DNA from: Brachionus plicatilis
Lineage: Eukaryota > Rotifera > Eurotatoria > Ploima > Brachionidae
DNA length: 64,000 bases
Direction of reading: 5' to 3'
Assembly: GCA_010279815.1 (NCBI GenBank)
Contig: QEOQ01000256.1
Span: 157,914 to 221,913 of the forward strand
Positions within the stretch are counted from its first letter, which is position 1. The number at the start of each line of letters is the position of its first letter. Position numbers and translations under genes: made by a program. The notes under the pieces were generated by a model. The model searched no databases. It saw only the letters and a list, made by a program, of their open reading frames with translations, and had not been told where the DNA came from. Positions 1-9,213 of the stretch are shown piece after piece.

Positions 1-466
1 TATTTTGAAATTGTATGGTAATTTTATCTGTTAATGATAATTTAAAAATCATTTGGTTGAAGAGCAACATTAATTGTAAAAATATAATTTTGGTAAAAAA
101 TAATAAATGTTGTTTTTGCAATGTTTGTACCAATCCAATCTAACGAAAAAATGTTCTTGCAAACATACATGATTTTTGTCAAATTACTAACTTTATTTCT
201 AGCCTAAAGGGTTATAAACATTATTCGAAATTATCACTTTGTTCTTTATACTTTGAAACACGTCAAAAGGACCATTACTCTTTTTGCCATATCAATGTAA
301 GGATTAATTTAATGAAAAAAACTCAAAAAAGTTAAAAAGGTACTTTCGGTATGATTTATGAGTCAGATCAAAAAAATGTAAATATTGATACCAAAAAGCT
401 AAAATAAGCGCTGATTTGGCTAAAAAATAACAATTCTCTATACAAAGATTTTATTGCTATTTTTTA

Positions 467-693
467 ACGGATGGATTTGTAACCAATACTTCAAGTTCTT
501 ATGAAGGTTTTCTTCAACAAGTTAAAACGTAATCAAATACAATGAAAACGGTATACTATTAGAACCTAAAAACCCGAGTGAAACTGGATTAATAATAAAT
601 ATGGATCCAAAAAAAACTAGACAACATGTAGGAAAGGTAGAAGAGAACATCGAGTACACAATTCAAAAAGACTCAAAAATAATTACAATTTAA
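467..693 (+). pseudogene. Decayed coding fragment, unknown family
   Basis: Codons from about 467 read TDGFVTNTSSSYEGFLQQVK. After a one-base frame change near 530 they continue as NVIKYNENGILLEPKNPSET and on to a TAA at 691-693. The composition is much more protein-like than the surrounding AT-rich DNA, and the two frames abut, as in a gene with one indel. There is no start codon, and the bases upstream are AT-rich. I do not recognise the family. A transposase remnant is the default guess in so repeat-rich a region. An unspliced exon of a host gene is possible but less likely because of the frame break. Confidence 0.35.
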
Positions 694-1189
694 TTGATGT
701 AAAATCCACAAATGACTCAATCGAACGAAAAATATTTCAAACTTATTTCCTGACGGAAAAGGTTTTTAAATAAAGAATAAAACCGTTTCTCTTTACTTGA
801 TTTTTATTTATTTATATTTTATGCTTAAGATAGACTCACACGTGAAAGGAATTCAGCTGTCAATTCAATTATTAAATCAAGATCAACTAGAGCAGATAAG
901 AAGAATGTTGGAAGTTTACATAAAAATTACCATTTTGAGTATGGTAAAGGCTTTCAAAAATATTAATATCTTTTAAAAATATTTTAGATTTAAAAGCGTA
1001 TTGTTCATATTTCTAAGTTGATTTTAAATAGTTGATATTAACTATTTAAAATTAATTTTGCTTATTTTTTGATAAATTAACTGTTCTAGAATGAAAAAAA
1101 AAATATATATATATCAATTTTTTAATTTAAAATTTAATTTTTTTAAACATATAAATCTTTATATGTTTAATATGGTTACCTAGTCTTAC

Positions 1190-1440
1190 CAGGTGACCAT
1201 ATTTTTTTTTATTGATTATTTCGTAGACATTTTGTTCAAAAACTTTAAAAATAGTGACCCAATTTTCCCAAGATTTATGAATTACCCCTTTAACTCTGCG
1301 GTTAATTATGTGAAGTCCAAAAGGGTTAAAAAAGTTAACCCGATTACACCTTAAATTGTATACAATTACCCCGAAATTCAGCCCCTTAAACAGAATTTAA
1401 ATCCTTTTAACCCACTTGACCTATTTAGGAAGAATATTTT
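1190..1440 (-). repeat. Dispersed repeat, inverted copy of 11805-12005
   Basis: The stretch with runs such as TAACCCGATTACACC and AATTACCCCGAAATTC reappears in reverse complement at 11805-12005 (CGGGGTAATG, CGGGTTAACCGC, GGAGGTAAAAGGG). Both copies end in a GGTTACC block. No coding sense was seen. It is probably a non-autonomous transposon or part of a longer element, since at 12 kb it directly abuts another repeat (11990-12390). Confidence 0.6.
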
Positions 1441-1743
1441 GAAATTTAGGGTTGTCCGTTGTTAAAACGATCACTTTTGCCCAAAGATTAGGCATAGTTT
1501 ATACTTATTTCTCTATGTCATCGATTTTTTGAAGCACATGCGAAACATAATTTGATTTTTTTAAGAATTTTTTAATTCAAGTTTCTACACCTGATTTTAG
1601 AAATTTTTGACTCAAGTTTTAAAAAAATTATAAAGTTTTTAAATATTCGATGTTTTTTTCTATTAATTCAAAATTAAATTATTTATTCTGTTTAGATTAA
1701 TTTGAATCGGTGTTAGAATTAGAATTGGGGCGTTGTTCAAAGT

Positions 1744-2381
1744 ACAGTACATCTTAAAACTAACTTCATCGATTTCTTTCCTCTCCTCTTCCTTTCCTCT
1801 TTCTTTCCTCTTCCTCTCTTCTTCCTCTCTTCTTCCTCTCTTCTTCCTTTCCTCTTCCTTTCCTCTTCCTTTCCTCTTCCTCTCTTGAAAAAAAGAAAAA
1901 TAAAGAATATAATAAATTATGCTAATTTATAATCTCCAATATTTAAATGAAACTATTCAACACGGCAAGCAACTTACAATTGAATCGTTATTTTGATCAA
2001 TTTATTTTACTTAATTTTATAATATTTATCATCCTAGTGATGAAGAGGAAAGGAAGAGGAAAGGAAGAGGAAAGGAAGAGGAAAGGAAGAGGAAAGGAAG
2101 AGGAAAGGAAGAGGAAAGGAAGAGGAAAGGAAGAGGAAAGGAAGAGGAAAGGAAGAGGAAAGGAAGAGGAAAGGAAGAGGAAAGGAAGAGGAAAGGAAGA
2201 GGAAAGGAAGAGGAAAGGAAGAGGAAAGGAAGAGGAAAGGAAGAGGAAAGGAAGAGGAAAGGAAGAGGAAAGGAAGAGGAAAGGAAGAGGAAAGGAAGAG
2301 GAAAGGAAGAGGAAAGGAAGAAGTGAGGAAGAAGAGAGGAAAGGAAAAGAAATCGATGAAGTTAGTTTTAAGATGTACTGT
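1744..2381. mobile_element. Foldback element with (GGAAGA)n purine arm
   Basis: The two ends are a perfect inverted repeat of about 35 bases, starting ACAGTACATCTTAAAACTAA. Inside this the left arm is a pyrimidine run (CTTTCC/CTCTTC, about 1770-1886) and the right arm a long tandem (GGAAGA)n purine run (2038-2335), so the whole can fold back on itself. The 146-codon open frame over the purine arm, lysine/glutamate/arginine repeats, is a by-product of the hexamer and not a gene. The centre (1887-2037) is unique AT-rich sequence. A degraded copy lies at 49241-49440. No target duplication is evident. Confidence 0.7.
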
Positions 2382-2441
2382 GCATAAAATCCTTAAAAGA
2401 TGAATTTAAAATTTGTTTTTTTTTTTTGACAAAATACTTAC

Positions 2442-3389
2442 TATTAGAAGTAAAGCACCTATCAACGTTCCTAAATTTAAAAAATATATAAATTCAAATA
2501 AAATTCTCTTTACTTAATTTACCTTTACTTTTGACCGACAAGTCTTTTGGAACTAAAATTAAAAAAAATCAAAGACATTTTAAATTTTTATTACATGAAA
2601 CAGTAAATTTGTCCGAGAGGGTAGCCATTTCTTTTACAAAACCAGAATATTCTTTTGTCAGACTTCCAATTTGATTTATTCCATCTGCAGTCAATAACTG
2701 AAATTCATTATCACATGGGCTGCATGGTCCATCCCAAATACAACATGGACCTTCAATCTTTAAAATTACATTTTCTGTTTCGTCTAATATATCATAACTA
2801 GCTTTCCAGAAAGAACCCCTAATATTATTAAAAATTAGTTATTAATAAAAAAATTTATTTTGTTACTTTTGTATTATAGAGCCTATCAAATTTCCCGGTG
2901 GAGCCTCAACTCTTACTTCAAAAGCACCACAACAGCTTGCAAACCAAGAGCATCCTGCACAACACTTAAATTCTCTGGTTATCATCATTACTTCCTTATT
3001 GAAATAATTAACAATAAATATTTAATTTTCCAAAAACTGACTTGTTTCATATTGTCTATAACATAGAAAGTAAATCCACGCTGATTTGTGCAGCAATTTC
3101 TCATCCATGTATCAGTATCAAAAAAAAAAGATATCTTGAAAAAGTTCCATTAACAAATGGTATTTTTTACCTTCGTAAGCATAGAGAAATTGATCGTCAT
3201 TAGCGTTTCGAAGAACATATTTATTATTTTTTTCGAATCCTATGAAAGCTTCAGTCAAGCTTACAAGTTGTTCAACTTAATTTTGTCAAGTTGAGTCAAA
3301 TATTCAAGGCCAGGCGGACATCCAGGAACTTGATTAGGGCGCTGCATCCAAGCTGAATCTGGTTCTTGAGTGATTTGACTGAAAATCAT
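2442..3389 (-). CDS. Phospholipid scramblase (PLSCR family), multi-exon, damaged or partial
   Basis: Proposed exons, minus strand, are 3389-3171, 3134-3042, 2994-2867, 2818-2595, 2552-2523 and 2470-2442, with GT..AG introns of 36-60 bases. The joined peptide carries family hallmarks in order: PGLEYLTQLDK, EAFIGFEKNNKY, RNCCTNQRGFTFYVIDNM, a Cys-rich KCCAGCSWFASCC block, APPGNLIG, ILKIEGPC, FPKDLSVKSKG and LIGALLLI. In this family the Cys-rich block is palmitoylated and the last segment is the membrane helix. The protein moves phospholipids between bilayer leaflets. The ATG at 3389 is in frame. A base is missing near 3265, and a 10-base T run at the start of the second exon puts it out of phase. 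The expected final residues after the helix start (DFMFFE-like) were not found. This is either a pseudogene or a live gene with homopolymer assembly errors. Confidence 0.8.
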
Positions 3390-3399
3390 AATGAATTTA

Positions 3400-4930
3400 A
3401 TCTTTAAATAGATATTGGTTTATTAATTAGAAATATCTAAAGTTATCTAAATTAAATTTTTTAATTTGAATAATATTTATTAAAAATTAAAAAGCTTTTA
3501 TAAATTATTGCGAAATATTTTTTAAATAAATGGTAAAAAATGCAAAACATTTTAATTTAAATAAGCAAAATAATCGATTTTAAATTAAAATTTTAACAAA
3601 AATAATTTTCCATATTTTTAATTTTCAAAAACATGGATTTTGAAATATTTTATGAACTTTTTTTCCATTTTTAAATTATTTTTTCTTTTACAATTAAATT
3701 TCTGAATTTTTTTTAAATGATCGCAAAATTAAGAATTAATTTTGTGAATAATGATTGATACAAAATTAATACATTCTTCAAATAATTGAATTTTTATGAT
3801 TCCTTTTTATTTGTGATATTTAGTTGATTTCATTTTCAAATCTCTGATAAACTATAAACGGTTTTACAATTTTTTTAGCTTTTTTAAAAAAAAAACTAAA
3901 AGCAGCTTTTATAAATTTTTAATAAGTTTTTAAAAATTAATTAACGACAAGTTTTTTGAGTCTGACCTGTGATGCGACCAAGAAGGTAAGGTAATATGTA
4001 ACATGATGACTCATGCCAGCTTTCTTTTATTTACATTTGTAAAAATTTCTTATTTATTTCTTAAATTTCTTAAATTTTGATGGCAATCAAAATTTAAATA
4101 GTTAAAATTCTAAAAGACAAAAATTTAAATTTTCCTTCTTATGCTAAAATAATGGTTCTGATTATGGACCTGAATCTGAAATAGGTCTTAATGAACTAGG
4201 TGGTTAAATTGCATTTGTTGAAGATATGAGATAAAAATAAAAAATTTTTTTCTGAATTTGAAGCCATTAAAATTAATAACGAAAAACTTTCTCTAATTTA
4301 GCAAAATATTATCGAAGTCACATGATGCAGTTAATTGGCGTTTATTGTAGCAATTTTGTTACACCTAAATAAATGGATCTGCAAAAACAATGTAGAGTGC
4401 ACACCATCTAGTTAACCACCTACAACTAGTTTCTAATTTTTTTTTTTTTTTAATTTTTAAATTTATTTTTTTTTTATTAAAAAACTATTTTTTTTTAAAA
4501 ATAAATATATTAAAAGAAAAAAAAAAAAGTCATTACTTGGACTTTTTTTTTAATGACTTAGACTTTTTTTTGGGACTTTTAAACAACTCTGCTCAAGTCT
4601 TAAGTCAAGTCCAAGTCACGAATTGACTTCACAATGCCATTGACTTGAATTTTTTTTATGAGTAAAAAGTTATATGATGAAATGAGTTTAAACGAAATTT
4701 TATACTTATTAACTTAATTATTATTTTTTTTTATTAACTTTTCCTTTTTAAAATTAATAATCTCTTTTAGTCGTTATTGATAATCTAGATGTTTATTTGA
4801 ATAAATAATCTTTGAAGCTCTACACTTAAAAGACTTGAAACATTTTTGCTCAGTAATGGATACCAAATTTTTGTCTAACTAATGAAGTGTAAATGTTTTG
4901 AGAACGAATTCATTTTTTGTTTAAAATGTT
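3400..4930. other. Intergenic, AT-rich, with AAGTC-motif debris
   Basis: No gene was seen. A short protein-like frame (NGSDYGPESEIGLNELGG, about 4150-4206, plus) ends in a stop and has no recognised relatives. From about 4540 to 4660 there are broken copies of the AAGTC-rich hAT-type repeat described at 5135 and 11308. The rest is poly-A/T-rich spacer. Confidence 0.5.
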
Positions 4931-5134
4931 TTTAACTACAGTGCCGATTTGACATATGGATTTTTGGTAATTTTACGTAAAAGTGAATCTACGGCATAAT
5001 TGGTAAAAAGGCCAAAAAAAAAGCTAAATTTTTTGAATTTTTTATTATTTTCTAATAAATTTTGAAAAAAGTAGTTTCTATTTATTTGTTTATATTTTTA
5101 AACAAGTCTGGTAAAACTTTTTACTAATTTTTAC

Positions 5135-5433
5135 CAGACTTGTTTTTAAGTCGCAAGTCTTAAGTCAAGTCAAATCAATGACTTAAATTTTTTTTATTTT
5201 TAAGTCAAGTCAATGATTTAATAAATCCATATTTGATACCAATAAAGTAGTTGCTTCCAAATTCCTGGCTGTTAATCTTGACCTATGTGGTCTGTTAATG
5301 TAACCAGATTATGAAAAAATTCTTTCAACTGGTCCAAATGAAGCTGATGTTGATAAGAATTTTTGTGCAAGTCATGACTTTGACTTAAATCTTTGTGACT
5401 TAGACTTAAAACTGTGACTTATAAACAAGTCTG
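5135..5433 (-). mobile_element. hAT-type element with hAT C-terminal transposase remnant
   Basis: The element starts CAGACTTGTTTTTAAGTC and ends with its inverse. It is flanked by ATTTTTAC on the left and ATTATTAC on the right, an 8-bp duplication with one mismatch, the size typical of hAT. Its minus strand (about 5340-5225) reads SASFGPVERIFS, a stop, then SGYINRPHRSRLTARNLEATT. This is the hAT dimerisation domain, whose usual form is P..ER.FS..G.I....R..L. It is therefore an internally deleted hAT copy that keeps a piece of its own transposase. That makes it the likely parent type of the shorter MITE at 11308-11430. Confidence 0.72.
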
Positions 5434-5739
5434 ATTATTACGTAAAGGAGGGTGCCGAATCTCTATTGAAACTTGGCCTATAATTTTGGAACAGGATCTA
5501 TTCAAATAAGTTATGATTAAAATATCTTGATCAATTTATCCAGGTAACAAAAAAAAGCATTGTCAAAAGAGCCAAATAGTTTAATAGCTTTATTAAAATA
5601 GCTGGTATCAAAATCCTTATATAAAATAGCAAAAAAATGACTTAATAACTGATTGACTAATTTGAATAAATAAATTGAGAAATAAAGCCATTCAAAGTAT
5701 ACTTAAATTTTTCAAAACAAGCCTTTCAGTCAGTTTTTA

Positions 5740-6040
5740 ATTTCTTAACAATACTTGTAGTCTCTCGTCCATCTGAATATATTCAGGTTTTCGTTTTGTT
5801 ACAACGCCTTTATTAAATATTACAATTTTACCCTCGACTCTATTCTGTTCTTGAATAAGAGCGTATAATAAAACATAAACATAGGGGTGTTTATTTAACA
5901 TATTGGCGAAGACATAGTTCCATGACTCACAATAGTTGTTGGCACATGTTTATTCTGGAGTGAACATTCCATAAATTAATGCCAAAAAGTGGATTGACTC
6001 GGTAATACTCAATTTTACGATATCGACCACGCTTTTTTGC
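5740..6040 (-). pseudogene. MULE-type transposase C-terminal fragment
   Basis: On the minus strand one frame gives FGINLWNVHSRI. The next frame gives CANNYCESWNYVFANMLNKH followed by PYVYVLLYALIQEQNRVEGK and RKPEYIQMDERL. This matches the C-terminal signature of MULE transposases (LWNV..., NN..E.W...F...L...HP.......L..EQ...E.KI). A frame change splits it. The 462-bp hAT-type insertion at 6041-6502 separates it from its probable upstream continuation (6511 onward). It cannot be functional. Confidence 0.6.
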
Positions 6041-6502
6041 CAGAGTTGTTTTTAAGCCACAAGTCTTAAGTCAAGTCAAGTCAATGACTTAAATTTTTGT
6101 GACTTAGACTTAAAACTGTGACTTATAAACAAGTCTGATTTAAATTTTTTTTTCTTAAGTCAAGTCAATGACTTAAAATTTTTTTAAATTTTTTTTAATT
6201 AATAAACATATTTAATTATCTTAACTTTTTTATTTTTTATGATAATTTACCCTCTTTTTTTTCAGCGCGGCAGTCCAAAATTCTGGCCGCCAAGCTGAAC
6301 GGCTAAATGACCGCCCGCCACAATGTTGACCGTATCTTTGACTGCCCGCTTTTTTTTTACCGATTTTCTAAACGGTCCAAAATTTTGACCGTCAAGCTGA
6401 CCGGCTTTACTAAGCCTTTTTCTAAAAAAAAAAATTTAAGTCATGACTTTGACTTAAATTTTTGTGACTTAGACTTAGAACTGTGACTTAAAAACAAGTC
6501 TG
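6041..6502. mobile_element. hAT-type MITE with perfect 8-bp target duplication
   Basis: The termini are CAGAGTTGTTTTTAAG and an inverse ending AAAAACAAGTCTG. They are flanked on both sides by TTTTTTGC (6033-6040 and 6503-6510). Both arms carry the AAGTC-rich sequence of this family. The middle (6264-6425) holds a fragment of the GC-richer GGCCG/GACCG foldback family seen complete at 13105-13595, so at least one later insertion sits inside it. Confidence 0.75.
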
Positions 6503-6976
6503 TTTTTTGCTTGACTGAGCTTTTTTTTGGCCTCTACATTTTTACCAATTATTACTTAAATTTACGTTTTTTTACGTAAATCCAAGTGTCAAATCGGCAC
6601 TGTTCCATTAGAGTTCGATTTTTTTTATTAATCATTTATGCAATATGACTGTAATATTTTTAGTCTTTGCTTCAAAAAATTTTTAAAACTCTGATTGAAA
6701 TAATCGATTTGGCAATGAAATAAGAAAAGCAGCGACAATGTACTCAATTGGCTTGTCAGACTTTTGCTATTTAAGCCACTCTACATCGACTTAGTGAATG
6801 AAATATTCAAAATTTTTTATAAATTGACATTGAACATTGCAGAGCCCAATGATCCCAAACATTAACATTCATACTCGATTGAATTTCCATTGCAAATAAA
6901 AGAGCAAATATGACAAATAGAGTGCTTATTTTTCTCCTCAATTAAAAAAATATGCTGAACGCAAAGTTATATAGTC

Positions 6977-7164
6977 GAAAAGGTGCCACTTTGTCTATTT
7001 CGGAAGCAACGGCGATCGCTGGCGATTTAATTAAAATTAATTAATTAAAATGACCGGTCCACCCATAGAATTTGCCGTTCCCATGTAATATTTGCCGTTC
7101 TTTCGTGTGAATTAGGCGGCTTAATGAATAATTAGCCGTTCCATTAACAAAATGGCACCTTTTC
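6977..7164. repeat. Small inverted-repeat element
   Basis: GAAAAGGTGCCACTTTG at the left and its near-inverse CAAAATGGCACCTTTTC at the right define a 188-bp element. The interior has GCCGTTC motifs repeated three times (near 7070, 7093 and 7134). It is probably a MITE. No target duplication was identified. Confidence 0.4.
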
Positions 7165-7353
7165 AGATACCTCATTAGCTAATCTATCCAATTCTAAAGC
7201 TAAAATTCCCCTTGACTGTATATTTCTCTTAAAAACGACAAAATACTCGTAACAAACCCCAAAAATCGAGTGACACGCCTTCTCCACCGACTTTTGACCA
7301 AAACAAAGTTCATATTCGTGATCAGCATGGTCAAATACCCCCAAAAAAATCAA
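7144..7353 (-). other. Unassigned 69-codon open frame
   Basis: An uninterrupted minus-strand frame reads GVFDHADHEYELCFGQK, then ACHSIFGVCYEYFVV, and ends with NEVSEKVPFC. Its composition is more protein-like than that of most frames in this AT-rich DNA. Its last codons overlap the inverted-repeat end at 7164. I recognise no domain, signal or neighbour that supports a function. It could be one exon of a broken gene, transposon-derived, or chance. Confidence 0.25.
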
Positions 7354-7689
7354 AAAGAGAAAAGATTGAAAAGAGAGATGAAAAGATTGAAGAGAAGAGA
7401 AGAAGAAGAGGTTTTCAACAATTGTTGAAACTTTATTTTTTTCAATTTTTTTTGAAAATGCTTCATTTTGAACACTTTTTTTAGGAGAAATAAAAGAGAA
7501 AATAAAGTGGAAAATAAAAGTGGTCCCAACATTTTGTTCAGAATTTTCTCTTCTTTCAGAATCTGAATGAAAAAGTCGGTCGGGGTGGGAAACCGCGGAC
7601 TAGATACAAAAATAGTGAAAAAATACCATTTTTTGCCAAAATATCGATATATTGGTAAAATAATAGATTAAATTAATACACCATTTTAT

Positions 7690-8130
7690 AGATGAGACTG
7701 TGCGCTTTCAGAATATATACATTTTAAAATTTTAAAATGTCCCTTTTTATTTGAATGTAAACTTACTTTTAAAAACAAAAAAAATTAACTATTTTAAAAT
7801 TTAAAATTTATTGAAGTAGAAAAATAAAATTTTTTAGTTTGAATGAATGGAAATAAAAGTTATAAATTTGAATTTGTGAATTAAATTAACTTGAATTATT
7901 TAAATTATTGATTGTTTTTGTTAAATAAATTAGAGATCAATCATTTTGATGTTAATTTGGTAATGAACCATTATTAGACATAACATGTCGAGTAATGTTT
8001 AGTATTTATTTCTTAAAAATTATTAAAATCTTTAGATTATTTAAGCTTTAAAATTTTAAATGATTCTTTTGATCTTAAAATCTGATCTGATACTTCAATT
8101 TGCCCATTTTACGCTAATAATTTACTTCAA
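7690..8130 (+). repeat. Dispersed repeat family, copy 1
   Basis: Blocks such as ATAAAAGTTATAAATTTGAA, ATCAATCATTTTGATGTTAA and AATGAACCATTATTAGA recur in the same order at 11990-12390. The first half recurs again at 58505-58712. There is no coding capacity. The repeat ends shortly before the bZIP gene. Confidence 0.65.
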
Positions 8131-8495
8131 GACAAAAGTAATCGTTAAGTGGTATTCATTTAAAAATATTAAGTTAATTATATTTTGATTAAAATTACCA
8201 AAATTTTCAATGGCTTAAATTTTTTATATCACACATATATATATCACATTATTTTTCTTCGAATAAAAATTTTTTTGTCTAGATTAATTTCTGATGCAAA
8301 ATACTCAAAAACTCAAAAATTTGAGAAATTTTATGATATAAGCAATGAATTTATTAATATAAATTTGAATAAGAATTCATTTTAAAATAAACCCTAAGTA
8401 AAAATGTTAAGTGTTTAATTTAAAAACATGGCTAATTTTATAAATTTTTAAATTTTAAAGTAAAATTTGTTTCAGACTTCTGACCAGATTTTAAA

Positions 8496-9002
8496 ATGTC
8501 AACGAATGCTGAAGCCTCAAGACGCTATAGAGCCCTAAAGAATATAAGGGGAAAAGAGAAAGACAACCAACTTTCAAATTTGGAAAAAAAAAATCTTGAA
8601 TTCAAAAAGAAGATTGAAAATTTAGAAAATTTGAAGCAAGAGCTCGTTTTAATGATCGCTGAACTTGAAAGGAAAGTTGAATATTTCGAAAATGGAATTC
8701 AACAATTAAATACGATTTCAAATCCTGAAAATGAAGTTCAAATTGTAAATGAACTTTTTTTCAATGATGATGGAGCAAGCAATAATGCAACTCAAGACAC
8801 AAACTGTGAAATGCAGCCTTCCACAAGTGATGGTTTTTTAGTGGTCGATCAAGAATTATTACAAGCTAATAACATTGATGACCTAAGCGAAAAAAGAAAT
8901 GACACAAAGACTGAATTAGAATTAATTTTTGAAAAAAATGGACGGGAAATTGAAAATTTTTTAAAAGAATCGAACAGCTTAATTATGACTTATGACTTTT
9001 AA
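8496..9002 (+). CDS. bZIP transcription factor, ATF4-like
   Basis: This is a 168-residue protein. Residues 4-12 (NAEASRRYR) fit the bZIP basic-region signature N-x-x-A-[AS]-x-x-x-R, followed by more basic residues. A leucine zipper follows: heptad d positions are L29, F36, L43, L50 and L57. The a positions are L26, N33, I40, K47, I54 and V61, with the Asn at a that is typical of dimerising zippers. The LEKKN stretch resembles ATF4-type factors. The rest is acidic and Asn-rich, possibly an activation region. The basic region lies almost at the N terminus, which is short. A TTTGTTTCAG acceptor-like site lies about 20 bases before the ATG, so an upstream exon or a trans-spliced leader is possible. 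The gene converges on the laminin-EGF gene 211 bases away. Confidence 0.75.
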   Translation: MSTNAEASRRYRALKNIRGKEKDNQLSNLEKKNLEFKKKIENLENLKQELVLMIAELERKVEYFENGIQQLNTISNPENEVQIVNELFFNDDGASNNATQDTNCEMQPSTSDGFLVVDQELLQANNIDDLSEKRNDTKTELELIFEKNGREIENFLKESNSLIMTYDF

Positions 9003-9213
9003 ACAACTCAGGAATTTATATTTTTATATTAAATATTTTTTATAAATCGAATTTATATTTTTTATAAAATATAATATCTTTATTCTTGTATGAATCATAA
9101 ATCTAATTCATAAATTTTTAAATAAAAAAAATTTCAAAAAAAAATCTATTTTATTTTAAATATACAAAAAAAATTTACATTTTTAAAAATAAAACTTCAA
9201 AAAAAAAAAACAA

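Larger units (their letters stand above)
4939..6602. mobile_element. Long-TIR DNA transposon carrying MULE debris and nested hAT elements
   Basis: The ends are inverted repeats of roughly 70-100 bases beginning CAGTGCCGATTTGACA at 4939 and mirrored at 6602. They share TTTACGT and ATTGGTAAAAA blocks. The flanks TTTAACTA and TTCCATTA match at 5 of 8 bases, perhaps an eroded duplication. Inside are two hAT-type insertions (5135-5433 and 6041-6502) and minus-strand MULE transposase debris (5740-6040). Related ends occur at 36036-36945 and near 41215. The long TIRs and MULE content suggest a MULE relative, although a CAG start is also common in hAT elements. Confidence 0.6.

Noticed and set aside
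1127..1156. Candidate last exon of the scramblase gene (IYMFKKIKF on the minus strand)
   Set aside because: It has an AG and a weak likeness to the expected ending, but lies beside a dispersed repeat, more than 1.2 kb past the last donor, and lacks the conserved residues.
1947..2387. 146-codon open frame of KGRGKEEERKR repeats
   Set aside because: It is the translation of the (GGAAGA)n arm of the foldback element; any frame of that repeat is open.
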